Both the position numbers and the translations under genes were made by a program. This document shows, piece after piece, positions 17,174-25,024 of a stretch of 64,000 nt of DNA; position 1 is the stretch's first letter; every line of letters starts with the position of its first letter. The notes beneath the pieces are model-generated. The model was given only the letters and a program-made list of their open reading frames with translations, did no database searches and had not been told where the DNA came from. Origin of the DNA: Mariniphaga sp964398855. Lineage in GTDB: Bacteria; Bacteroidota; Bacteroidia; Bacteroidales; Prolixibacteraceae. Where the stretch lies: positions 1-64,000 of the forward strand of contig CAYNOQ010000004.1 in the NCBI GenBank assembly GCA_964398855.1. The letters run 5' to 3'.

Positions 17174-17432
17174 ATGCCACAAAAGCTTGCCTGCCTCTGG
17201 TAGGCACAAAGCCCCACAAAGAATATTTAAAAGCTTAGTGAAATTTTGTGTTTTTGTGATTTGGTGGCTAATCCCGACTTTGCTGTCAGTGAAGAAGTTC
17301 CGGGTTCCGNNNNNNNNNNNNNNNNNNNNNNNNNNNNNNNNNNNNNNNNNNNNNNNNNNNNNNNNNNNNNNNNNNNNNNNNNNNNNNNNNNNNNNNNNNN
17401 NNNNNNNNNGGGTTCCGGGTTCAATGTTCCAA
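17174..17432. repeat. Dispersed repeat copy 2 plus heptad repeat around a gap
   Basis: 17174-17260 repeats the word order of 768-876: GCCACAAAAGCTTGCCTGCC, GGTAGGCAC, CACAAAG, then CTTAGTGAAATTTTGTG. On both sides of the N run the sequence is GGTTCCG heptamers (17296-17309 and 17410-17430), the complement of the units at 918-980. The rest of 17005-17480 shows no gene; open frames here only span the N run. Confidence 0.75.
17310..17409. other. Scaffold gap (100 N) inside a heptad repeat
   Basis: Exactly 100 unknown bases. Both edges are GGTTCCG repeats, which suggests that the assembler broke on a longer tandem array. Confidence 0.95.
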
Positions 17433-17480
17433 AACAATTAGCACGCAGATGTTTGCGGATTAAATCATCTGCCTTTTCGG

Positions 17481-17912
17481 TTAATTGTAAACTCTCAGCG
17501 TGTAGTTATTCATCATAGAAACATGGTACTGTTTCAGCGGAATGGTTGCTGGCGATTTTACGGGATAAGCGCCGCTCAGCAACACAAACTGCGACTCGCA
17601 GCAGGGGCAATCGGCAAGTACTCCGTCATTTCTCACAATGCAGGTACGGCTTGCTTCGTAAGTGCATGCAGCGTCAAACGCATTCCACCTTCCCGGCTCC
17701 TCACAATAGATTATTACGCCACCAAACCCCACATTTGGGAAATAGACAGAACTTCCCGGCGCATTCAAATCGTTCACAATGTTCAGGTTGACAGTAAACG
17801 AAACATAAACGTCGGGAATCGGATATTCAACCTTATCGCATGAAAGAATCGCCAGCAGAAGGGAAAAAATCAGAAGAAAACCCCCATAATATTTTTGAAA
17901 ACTTTGTAACAT
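17481..17912 (-). CDS. Rieske-like lipoprotein with altered cluster ligands
   Basis: A signal peptide with lipobox (AILSC, Cys25) marks a 143-residue envelope lipoprotein. The second half resembles a Rieske fold: box 1 would be C83-T-Y-E, box 2 C102-P-C104-C105-E-S, then a Gly loop (LLSGAYPV) and a closing PATIPLKQYHV strand. In true Rieske proteins box 1 is C-x-H and box 2 is C-x2-H. Here both ligand histidines are replaced (Tyr85, Cys105), with an extra Cys91. So a normal 2Fe-2S Rieske centre is unlikely, and a different metal site or disulfides are possible. Similar small lipoproteins occur in Bacteroidetes, with function unknown. It is divergent from the next gene. Confidence 0.65.
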   Translation of the reverse strand: MLQSFQKYYGGFLLIFSLLLAILSCDKVEYPIPDVYVSFTVNLNIVNDLNAPGSSVYFPNVGFGGVIIYCEEPGRWNAFDAACTYEASRTCIVRNDGVLADCPCCESQFVLLSGAYPVKSPATIPLKQYHVSMMNNYTLRVYN

Positions 17913-17935
17913 TTTTTTATTTTCGCAAATATCAG

Positions 17936-17943
17936 TAATTTTG
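17936..17943 (+). promoter_or_regulatory. Promoter -7 element of the 116-residue membrane protein gene
   Basis: TAATTTTG matches TAnnTTTG, 27 bases ahead of the ATG at 17971. Confidence 0.45.
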
Positions 17944-17970
17944 AAAAGAAATTAAGGAAAAACAAGAAAA

Positions 17971-18321
17971 ATGAAAGATATATTCGTTGTCTTAGTGGTT
18001 ATAATTTTCATCATTGCCAGTTTTTTGGAGCAGATGAAAAAAAAGCAGGTACCGCAACCACCTGCACCACAACCTAAGGAAGATGATGATTGGGATGAAG
18101 CAGGAACTTCGGTTCAGAGCAGCCCGGCAGATAAATTGTTCGATCATATTTATGAAACGGCGTACTCTTTTTCACCCGAACAGGAAGGTGCAAGAACAAT
18201 TTTTGAGCAACCGGTGCATACTCCCAAAAAACCGACCCGAAAGAAAATTCGCGACTCAAAACAGTTTTCATTGAAGCAGGCAGTTATTTTCAGTGAAATA
18301 CTCAACAGAAAATACAGTTAA
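17971..18321 (+). CDS. Small membrane-anchored protein, function unknown
   Basis: 116 residues. One N-terminal transmembrane helix (about 4-20, FVVLVVIIFIIASFL) is followed by a basic stop, a Pro/Gln stretch and an acidic patch (EDDDWDEA). The C terminus (FSLKQAVIFSEILNRKYS) looks like a short conserved tail found on several Bacteroidetes membrane proteins of unknown function. The soluble part would face the cytoplasm. Monocistronic; greA follows with its own promoter. I assign no function. Confidence 0.6.
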   Translation: MKDIFVVLVVIIFIIASFLEQMKKKQVPQPPAPQPKEDDDWDEAGTSVQSSPADKLFDHIYETAYSFSPEQEGARTIFEQPVHTPKKPTRKKIRDSKQFSLKQAVIFSEILNRKYS

Positions 18322-18365
18322 CGGCTAATACTCAATTCTCTGAAAATATTCCCACTGAAAGTTGT

Positions 18366-18394
18366 TTTGATTTAAGATAAATTATCTACATTTG
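18366..18394 (+). promoter_or_regulatory. Complete Bacteroidetes promoter of greA
   Basis: TTTG (-33 element, 18366-18369) and TACATTTG (-7 element, 18387-18394) are separated by 17 bases, the best full match in the window. The start would lie near 18399, giving a leader of about 70 bases. Confidence 0.65.
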
Positions 18395-18458
18395 CCGAAA
18401 AGGAAGAGTTTCGGAAAAACCGGAATTCTTTCTATTTTTTTATAGCACAAAGTAAATC

Positions 18459-18464
18459 AGGAGG
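18459..18464 (+). promoter_or_regulatory. Strong Shine-Dalgarno of greA
   Basis: AGGAGG seven bases before the ATG. Perfect Shine-Dalgarno sites are uncommon in Bacteroidetes, so this one stands out among its neighbours. Confidence 0.7.
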
Positions 18465-18471
18465 ATTTAAA

Positions 18472-18945
18472 ATGTCACGCATAGTATATTTAACAAAAGA
18501 GGGCTTGGACAATCTGAAAAAGGAGCTGGACAGAATGCTCAATGTTGAGAGGCCCGCCATTTCAAAATTGATTGGAGAGGCAATTGATAAGGGAGATATT
18601 TCCGAAAATGCCGAATATGATGCCGCCAAGGATGCCCAGGGTATGCTTGAGGCAAAAATTGTTGAAATACAATCAAGAATCGCAAAAGCACGCATTTTGG
18701 ACGAAACCAAACTCGGAACCTCGCGGGTTGCCATTTTGAATAAAGTAAAGATTAAAAACAAAAAAAACAATGCCGTCATGCAATATACCATTGTGCCTGA
18801 GGGGGAAGCCAATGTGAGGGAGGGGAAAATCTCAGCTGCCACCCCAATTGCCAAAGGACTAATGGGGAAAAAGGTTGGCGATGTTGTTGAAATACAAGTT
18901 CCTTCAGGAACTATATCTTTCGAAATTATAGAAATCTCAATTTAA
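18472..18945 (+). CDS. greA: Transcript cleavage factor GreA
   Basis: Binds RNA polymerase through its secondary channel and promotes cleavage of backtracked transcripts. The N-terminal antiparallel coiled coil carries the acidic tip GDISENAEYDAAKD (about 41-54). The C-terminal FKBP-like domain ends with IQVPSGTISFEIIEI. The 157-residue length is typical. It has its own promoter and a strong Shine-Dalgarno. Only seven bases separate it from the HIT gene, so the two form an operon closed by the terminator at 19365. Confidence 0.95.
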   Translation: MSRIVYLTKEGLDNLKKELDRMLNVERPAISKLIGEAIDKGDISENAEYDAAKDAQGMLEAKIVEIQSRIAKARILDETKLGTSRVAILNKVKIKNKKNNAVMQYTIVPEGEANVREGKISAATPIAKGLMGKKVGDVVEIQVPSGTISFEIIEISI

Positions 18946-18952
18946 TTCAGCT

Positions 18953-19345
18953 ATGCCATCTGTTTTTACAAGAATTGTCAACGGGGAAATTCCAGCATAT
19001 AAAGTTGCCGAAGATGAGCACTTCCTTGCATTTTTAGATATTTCACCGCTAACCAGAGGACACACATTAGTTATTCCCAAAAAAGAGGTGGACTATCTGT
19101 TCGAAATGGATGACGAGCTATACACCGGACTTCATCTTTTCGCAAAAAAAGTTGCATCTGCCTTAAAAAAGGCTGTTCCGTGCGTTAGAATCGGCTCGCT
19201 TGTTTTGGGATTAGATGTTCCTCATGCACACATTCACCTCGTCCCGATGCAAAGCGAAGCTGACATTCTGAATTTTTCAAAAACATTAAAATTGAGCCCG
19301 GAAGAGTTTGAGGAAATCAGAAAAGAAATCGCCTCAGCATTTTAA
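18953..19345 (+). CDS. HIT family hydrolase
   Basis: A 130-residue histidine triad protein that hydrolyses or transfers nucleoside phosphoramidates or dinucleotides. The triad HAHIHLVPM (His91, His93, His95) is intact. FTRIVNGEIPAYKVAEDE at the N terminus is typical of the Hint/HinT branch. It is a cytosolic protein. It lies directly after greA, a common pairing in Bacteroidetes, with no known functional link. The natural substrate is not established. Confidence 0.92.
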   Translation: MPSVFTRIVNGEIPAYKVAEDEHFLAFLDISPLTRGHTLVIPKKEVDYLFEMDDELYTGLHLFAKKVASALKKAVPCVRIGSLVLGLDVPHAHIHLVPMQSEADILNFSKTLKLSPEEFEEIRKEIASAF

Positions 19346-19364
19346 GAAACAACATCATAGGCAA

Positions 19365-19395
19365 AAAAGTCCGGCTCCAATGCCGGATTTTTTTG
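19365..19395 (+). terminator. Intrinsic terminator of the greA-HIT operon
   Basis: TCCGGC-TCCAAT-GCCGGA stem-loop with an A run before and a T run after it. Confidence 0.88.
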
Positions 19396-19486
19396 TTTAG
19401 TAGTTATCAACAATCCTTTTAAACCCCTCAAAAAACTGTAACTTTATGCAGGCTTTTTAGCAGAATTACAAAAAAATTGAAGTAGA

Positions 19487-22400
19487 ATGATTCCGTTTAC
19501 ACACTTACATGTTCACTCCCAGTACTCTATTTTAGATGGTGCCGCCAGCGTGGATGCTTTGGTTGACAAAGCTAAAAACAACGGCATGACTGCTTTGGCG
19601 CTTACTGACCACGGCACCATGTTTGGCATCAAAGAATTTCATGAAAAATGCAACAGGGCAAAGATAAAACCGATATTAGGATGTGAAACCTATGTTGCCA
19701 GACGCAGCATTTCCGACAAAAGAGATGTGGTTGACCGTTCCGGAGAGCACCTGATTCTTCTGGCAAAAAATAAAACCGGCTATCAGAATTTAGTAAAATT
19801 AATCTCTATTGCCAGCACCGAAGGTTTTTATTACAGACCCCGGATTGACAAGGAACTGCTTGAGAAATACAGCGATGGGCTTATCGTTTCATCGGCATGT
19901 CTTGGCGGTGAAATTTCGCAACTTTTGATGAATAATCAGTTTGATGAAGCCGATGAGGCAATTTTATGGTACAAAAAGATTTTTGGCGAAGATTATTATC
20001 TCGAACTGATGCGCCATCCGGCTGAAGATCCGGTTCAGCGTGCAGATGTCTATGAAAGGCAGATTGAAGTCAATAAATTGTTGGTTGATCTGGCTAAAAA
20101 GCACAATGTCAGGCTCATTGCTACTAACGATGTGCATTTTACCAATGCAGAGGATGCAGATGCGCACGATCTGCTCATCTGCCTGAACACCGGAAAAGAT
20201 GTGGATGACCCCAACCGGATGCGCTATACAAAACAGGAGTGGTTCAAAACTCAGGAGGAGATGAACGAGCTGTTTAATGACATTCCCGAAGCGCTTGAAA
20301 ATACGGCTGAGATTGTTGAAAAAATTGAAAGTTATCCGCTGAACTCCGAGCCGATAATGCCTTTTTTCCCTATTCCCGAATCTTTTGGTTCGATGGAAGA
20401 TTTTATGAAAGACTTCCCGGAAATTAAGCTGATTCAGGAGTTTGGCGAAAAAGATTTCATACGTTTGGGAGGATATGAGAAGGTGCTGCGCGTAAAACAG
20501 GAATCCGAATACCTCCGCCATCTCACCTATGAAGGTGCAAAAGAGCGCTATGGCGACCCGGTGCCCGGGGAGGTGAGCACCCGAATAGATTTTGAGTTAG
20601 ACACCATCAAACAGATGGGTTATCCGGGATATTTTCTGATTGTTCAGGACTTTATAAACGCAGCCCGCCAGATGGGTGTTCTCGTCGGTCCGGGGCGCGG
20701 CTCGGCAGCCGGTTCCGTTGTCTCCTACTGCACCGGAATAACCAATATCGACCCCATCAAATACAATCTGCTTTTTGAACGCTTCCTCAATCCCGACCGA
20801 ATTTCACTGCCGGACGTGGACATCGATTTTGACGATGACGGACGGCAGCTGGTTCTCGATTATGTTACCAAAAAATACGGACAGGATAAAGTTGCGCACA
20901 TCTGCACATTCGGAACGATGGCTCCAAAAATGGCAATCCGCGATGTGGCAAGAGTGTTAAGACTGCCGTTGCCCGAAGCCGACAGGCTGGCGAAACTGGT
21001 TCCCGAAATTCCGAAAATGACCTTTAAAAAGGCGTTTAAGGAAAGTCCCGATTTGAGAAAGGAAAAATCTTCGGAAAATTCGCTTATCGCCCAAACCATA
21101 AAATTTGCAGAAACTCTTGAGGGGTCAGTCCGGCAGACAGGCGTTCATGCCTGCGGCATAATTATAAGCCGCGATCCGCTTACCGACCATCTTCCCCTGA
21201 TGCCGACCAAAGATGAAGAAGGATTACTCACCACTCAGTTTGACGGGAGGTTTGTGGAGCAAATCGGTCTCTTAAAAATGGATTTTTTAGGTTTGAAAAC
21301 GCTTTCCATCATTAAAGAGTCGCTCGAAAATATAAAACTCTCCAAAGGTATTGAAATAGACATTGAAAAAATTCCGTGGAACGATCCAAAAACCTTTGAG
21401 TTGTTCAGTAGGGGTGAAACCACTGCAATTTTTCAGTTTGAATCCGAGGGGATGAAAAAACATCTCAGGGAACTGAAACCCAACCGTTTTGAAGACCTTG
21501 TTGCCATGAATGCCCTCTATCGCCCAGGTCCGATGGATTATATTCCTGCGTATATTGCCCGCAAACACGGTCGCCAAAGAGTTGAATATGACCTGCCGAT
21601 GATGGAAAAATACCTGAGTGAAACTTACGGAATTACCGTGTTTCAGGAACAGGTTATGCTTCTTTCGCGACTGCTTGCAAATTTCACGCGCGGTGATTCC
21701 GATACACTTCGCAAAGCGATGGGGAAAAAGGATACCTTACTGATGGAGCAGCTGAAAGTAAAATTTGTTAGCGGATGCAAGGCAAATTTCAACTTCATAG
21801 ATGAATGTAAACAGGTCGGCAAAAGAACAGATGATGTAATTGAAAAAATATGGAAGGACTGGACTGCCTTCGCGTCCTACGCTTTCAACAAATCTCACTC
21901 GGTGTGCTATGCCTACATTGCTTACCAGACCGGGTATCTGAAAGCGCATTTTCCGGGTGAATTTATGGCAGCAAACCTTAGCCGGAATCTCAACAATATT
22001 ACGGAAATTACCAAACTGATGACCGAATGCAGCAGCATGAAACTCAGCGTTCTCGGACCGGATGTAAACGAAAGTTTTTCAAAATTCATAACCAATCAAA
22101 AAGGAGATATTCGTTTTGGAATGGCTGCCATTAAAGGAGTTGGCGCCGGAGCAGCCAATGACGTCATCGAAGCACGAAAAAAGGAGGGAAATTTCACTTC
22201 AATCTATGATTTTGTTGAAAAAGTGAATCTTCAAAGCGTAAATAAAAAGAACATGGAGGCGCTTGCCATGGCAGGCGCCTTTGATGGTCTGGGAGAGATA
22301 AACCGCAGCAGCTTTTTCGCCGGCGAAAATGAAAAAGACAGCACCACATTCATTGAGAAACTGATTCGTTACGGGAATAAAGTTCAAACCGAAAGCCAAA

Positions 22401-23137
22401 GCATGCAGCAAACGCTGTTTGGCGACCTGGGAGGAAATGCCGATATTCAAAAACCAACAGTCCCTGATGTGGAAGAGTGGCCAAAACTGAGCCTTCTGGA
22501 AAAGGAGAAAAATCTGATCGGAATTTATCTCACCGCCCATCCGTTAGACGATTATAAGTTTGAAATCCAAAATTTCTGTTCGCAAAATGTTTCACTCAAG
22601 GATTTAAAAAACAGCATTGAAAACTACAGGACACGCGAACTGACTTTTGGCGGCATGGTTACCGCATCGCGCGAAGGAACATCGAGAACGGGGAAACCGT
22701 ACAGTACGCTGACGCTCTCCGATTACACGGACTCCATGGAATTTTTCTTTTTTGGACAAGATTTCGTGAATTTTCACAAATACTGCAAAACAGGTCTTTT
22801 CATTCTTGTTAAAGGTGCTGTTAAACCAAGATATAACCAGAGCGACACTTTTGAATTTAAGGTTTCCCATATTGAACTGCTTTCCGAAACAAGAAAAAAT
22901 CAGGTAAAAAGTGTTACCATCAATCTGCCGATTGATAGCCTTGACAAATCAATCATTGAAGATATTGAAGGTCTGGCAAAAAACAATAAAGGTTCAGCAT
23001 TGTTGAAATTTAACGTTTATGACCCGGAAAGTAATATATATGTGCAGCTCTTTTCCCGAAATTTCAGGATTGAACTGACCAACAGTTTTCTCAATTACAT
23101 CGGGGATAGACCAGATATCGGGATTAAAATTAATTAG
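19487..23137 (+). CDS. dnaE: DNA polymerase III subunit alpha
   Basis: Replicative polymerase catalytic subunit of 1216 residues. The N-terminal PHP domain starts with HLHVHSQYSILDGA. The catalytic palm carries GPGRGSAAGS and PDVDIDFDDDGR with the metal-binding aspartates. The fingers and helix-hairpin-helix regions follow, with an OB-fold near the C terminus (ELTFGGMVTASRE, about 1045 onward). The length and layout match DnaE1. It is preceded by a weak promoter-like TAACTTTA at 19439-19446 and is probably transcribed alone. The protein acts with the beta clamp and the clamp loader at the replication fork. Confidence 0.96.
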   Translation: MIPFTHLHVHSQYSILDGAASVDALVDKAKNNGMTALALTDHGTMFGIKEFHEKCNRAKIKPILGCETYVARRSISDKRDVVDRSGEHLILLAKNKTGYQNLVKLISIASTEGFYYRPRIDKELLEKYSDGLIVSSACLGGEISQLLMNNQFDEADEAILWYKKIFGEDYYLELMRHPAEDPVQRADVYERQIEVNKLLVDLAKKHNVRLIATNDVHFTNAEDADAHDLLICLNTGKDVDDPNRMRYTKQEWFKTQEEMNELFNDIPEALENTAEIVEKIESYPLNSEPIMPFFPIPESFGSMEDFMKDFPEIKLIQEFGEKDFIRLGGYEKVLRVKQESEYLRHLTYEGAKERYGDPVPGEVSTRIDFELDTIKQMGYPGYFLIVQDFINAARQMGVLVGPGRGSAAGSVVSYCTGITNIDPIKYNLLFERFLNPDRISLPDVDIDFDDDGRQLVLDYVTKKYGQDKVAHICTFGTMAPKMAIRDVARVLRLPLPEADRLAKLVPEIPKMTFKKAFKESPDLRKEKSSENSLIAQTIKFAETLEGSVRQTGVHACGIIISRDPLTDHLPLMPTKDEEGLLTTQFDGRFVEQIGLLKMDFLGLKTLSIIKESLENIKLSKGIEIDIEKIPWNDPKTFELFSRGETTAIFQFESEGMKKHLRELKPNRFEDLVAMNALYRPGPMDYIPAYIARKHGRQRVEYDLPMMEKYLSETYGITVFQEQVMLLSRLLANFTRGDSDTLRKAMGKKDTLLMEQLKVKFVSGCKANFNFIDECKQVGKRTDDVIEKIWKDWTAFASYAFNKSHSVCYAYIAYQTGYLKAHFPGEFMAANLSRNLNNITEITKLMTECSSMKLSVLGPDVNESFSKFITNQKGDIRFGMAAIKGVGAGAANDVIEARKKEGNFTSIYDFVEKVNLQSVNKKNMEALAMAGAFDGLGEINRSSFFAGENEKDSTTFIEKLIRYGNKVQTESQSMQQTLFGDLGGNADIQKPTVPDVEEWPKLSLLEKEKNLIGIYLTAHPLDDYKFEIQNFCSQNVSLKDLKNSIENYRTRELTFGGMVTASREGTSRTGKPYSTLTLSDYTDSMEFFFFGQDFVNFHKYCKTGLFILVKGAVKPRYNQSDTFEFKVSHIELLSETRKNQVKSVTINLPIDSLDKSIIEDIEGLAKNNKGSALLKFNVYDPESNIYVQLFSRNFRIELTNSFLNYIGDRPDIGIKIN

Positions 23138-23249
23138 CTATTTTTGCAGGAGAAATATAATAAACGCTCTGTTTTAACAAGAAAATGCGAACTATTTCGC
23201 AGCGTTTTATGACAAATAATTTAAAGTATAAATATTAACACAAAAAACA

Positions 23250-23567
23250 ATGGCAATAGAGATAACCGATGCCAATTTTGAAGAATTGGTGATTCAGTCA
23301 GACAAACCGGTAATGATTGATTTTTGGGCTGTTTGGTGCGGTCCGTGCCGCATGATTGCTCCGATTGTAGAAGAGATGTCCAAAGAATATGAAGGCAAAG
23401 CAGTGATTGGTAAGGTGGATGTGGATTCCAATCCGGGTGTGTCGGTCAAGTTTGGGATACGAAATATTCCTACCGTTCTATTCGTTAAAAACGGCGAGGT
23501 GGTTGACAAACAGGTTGGTGCAGCCCCAAAAAACACTTTCACTGCAAAGCTGGACGCCTTATTATAG
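23250..23567 (+). CDS. trxA: Thioredoxin
   Basis: A 105-residue cytosolic thiol-disulfide reductant with the classical active site WCGPC (Cys30, Cys33) and cis-proline in NIPTVLF. It has no signal peptide, so it is a general TrxA and not an exported TlpA type. A hairpin with a T run follows 27 bases after the stop. The gene lies 112 bases after dnaE, an arrangement often seen in Bacteroidetes. Confidence 0.95.
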   Translation: MAIEITDANFEELVIQSDKPVMIDFWAVWCGPCRMIAPIVEEMSKEYEGKAVIGKVDVDSNPGVSVKFGIRNIPTVLFVKNGEVVDKQVGAAPKNTFTAKLDALL

Positions 23568-23593
23568 ACGATTCCCAAAAATATTAACATAAC

Positions 23594-23631
23594 GGGGCAG
23601 CATCTGATTTTCCGGAGCTGCCTTCGTTTTT
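23594..23631 (+). terminator. Probable intrinsic terminator after trxA
   Basis: GGCAGC (23596-23601) pairs with GCTGCC (23617-23622), extended by G-T pairs, and is followed by TTCGTTTTT. The loop is fairly large at about 15 bases. Confidence 0.6.
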
Positions 23632-23644
23632 AAACTATCCTGCC

Positions 23645-24574
23645 TTGAAGGATATTTTTGATATAGAGCAGTTTCATCAGTTTGACAATCTTGGGCTGAT
23701 TGCGCGGGAAGTGGTGGAAGGCTTCATCACCGGACTTCACCAAAGCCCGTTCCACGGGTTTTCTGTGGAATTTGCCGAACACCGGCAGTACAATCAGGGG
23801 GAATCTACAAAACATATCGACTGGAAATTGTTTGCCAGAACGGACAAGCTGTTTGTAAAGCAGTTTGAGGAAGAGACCAATCTGCGTTGCCAGATAGTGA
23901 TTGACACTTCTTCATCCATGCTGTTTCCATATCACAAAGGCAGCCGGCGGCTGCAAAACAAGCTGGCTTTTTCGGTCTATACGGCGGCTGCGCTTATCCA
24001 CCTGCTGCGAAACCAGCGCGATGCTGTCGGGCTTACCCTTTTTTCCGAAGACATTGAGTTTCATACAACTCCCCGGCTCTCATCAATCAACGCAGAAATG
24101 ATGTATGGAAAACTTGCCGAGTTGATTAAGCCGGAAAATGCACACCTGAGAAAAAAGACAAACACAACCGATGCGCTGCACTTAATTGCAGAAAGCATTT
24201 CCAAACGTTCATTAGTCATTATTTTCAGCGACATGATTGATAACCGGCAAACCGACGAGCTCTTTTCCGCTTTGCAGCACCTGAGATATAACAAGCATGA
24301 AGTTTTGCTTTTTCATGTTACCGACCACAAACATGAACGGGAATTTCAATACAGCAACCGTCCCCATAAATTTGTTGATCTGGAGAGCGGTGAGGTGATA
24401 AAATTTAATCCCTGGGAAGTTAAAAATCACTATATTTCCACGGTAAGTTCATATTTCAATGACCTGAAAGTTAAATGCGGTCAATACCAGATTGATTTGG
24501 CTGAAGCCGATATAAACAAAGAGTTTAAGGACGTTTTGCTTACATATCTGGTAAAAAGAAAAAGATTGTTTTAA
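23645..24574 (+). CDS. DUF58 domain protein (von Willebrand A-like)
   Basis: A 309-residue cytosolic protein with the DUF58 hallmark EHRQYNQGESTKHIDWKLFA (about 43-62) and a vWA-like fold with DTSSSM (about 89-94). DUF58 proteins usually accompany MoxR AAA+ ATPases and vWA/TPR membrane proteins in Bacteroidetes aerotolerance-type (BatA-E) loci, but here no MoxR or Bat gene is adjacent. The only in-frame start that keeps the normal N terminus is TTG 23645; no upstream ATG or GTG exists before the stop at 23585. The terminator just upstream implies a separate promoter that I could not find. Confidence 0.85.
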   Translation: MKDIFDIEQFHQFDNLGLIAREVVEGFITGLHQSPFHGFSVEFAEHRQYNQGESTKHIDWKLFARTDKLFVKQFEEETNLRCQIVIDTSSSMLFPYHKGSRRLQNKLAFSVYTAAALIHLLRNQRDAVGLTLFSEDIEFHTTPRLSSINAEMMYGKLAELIKPENAHLRKKTNTTDALHLIAESISKRSLVIIFSDMIDNRQTDELFSALQHLRYNKHEVLLFHVTDHKHEREFQYSNRPHKFVDLESGEVIKFNPWEVKNHYISTVSSYFNDLKVKCGQYQIDLAEADINKEFKDVLLTYLVKRKRLF

Positions 24575-24635
24575 TACTTTTGTGCATGAATAGATAATTC
24601 TTTTAAGAAAAATTTTTTCTTTCCCGAAAAGCTGT

Positions 24636-24643
24636 TATTTTTG
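24636..24643 (+). promoter_or_regulatory. Promoter -7 element of tRNA-Asn
   Basis: TATTTTTG matches TAnnTTTG, 43 bases before the mature tRNA. Confidence 0.5.
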
Positions 24644-24685
24644 CAACGCTTTTGAAAAAGCAATCGTTCTTGACAAAACAGATAT

Positions 24686-24759
24686 TCCCTAGTAGCTCAG
24701 TCGGTTAGAGCGGCGGACTGTTAATCCGTAGGTCGTAGGTTCAAGTCCTACCTGGGGAG
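24686..24759 (+). tRNA. tRNA-Asn (GTT)
   Basis: The full cloverleaf is present. The acceptor TCCCTAG pairs with CTGGGGA, the D arm is AGCTCAGTCGGTTAGAGC, the anticodon stem-loop GGACT-GTTAATCC gives anticodon GTT, and the T arm is GTAGGTTCAAGTCCTAC. The discriminator base is G and CCA is not encoded. A strong terminator follows, so it is a single-gene transcript. No integrase or repeated tRNA fragment flanks it. Confidence 0.96.
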
Positions 24760-24763
24760 CATA

Positions 24764-24804
24764 ACAAAATCAACCTGCTGGAATCCAGCAGGTTGATTTT
24801 GTTT
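24764..24804 (+). terminator. Intrinsic terminator of tRNA-Asn
   Basis: A perfect 18-bp stem (24764-24781 with 24785-24802) has a 3-base loop and ends in T-rich sequence. From here to 25024 I see no other feature. Confidence 0.9.
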
Positions 24805-25024
24805 TAAGTACTTCCCTACTTTATTCAAGAATTGTTCCGGAGCAAAACTTATTCTACCATAAACTACCTGACTATTTTTGAAGTAATGCTGATTTTCTTT
24901 CAGTATTATTCAAATATCCCCAAAGAAAGTGGTTCTCAAAGAGAGGGAAATTACAATAATTTGATAAATTAGCAGCCATGTTTTATTTATTATAATTTCT
25001 AATCATCTGTAATATTTTTATATC

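Noticed and set aside
17081..17518. Open frames spanning the N run at 17310-17409
   Set aside because: They contain unknown bases and repeat-derived sequence; continuity through a gap of unknown length is meaningless.
24686..24804. tRNA-Asn as an integration site for a genomic island
   Set aside because: No integrase, no repeated tRNA 3' end, and the genes after it look native.
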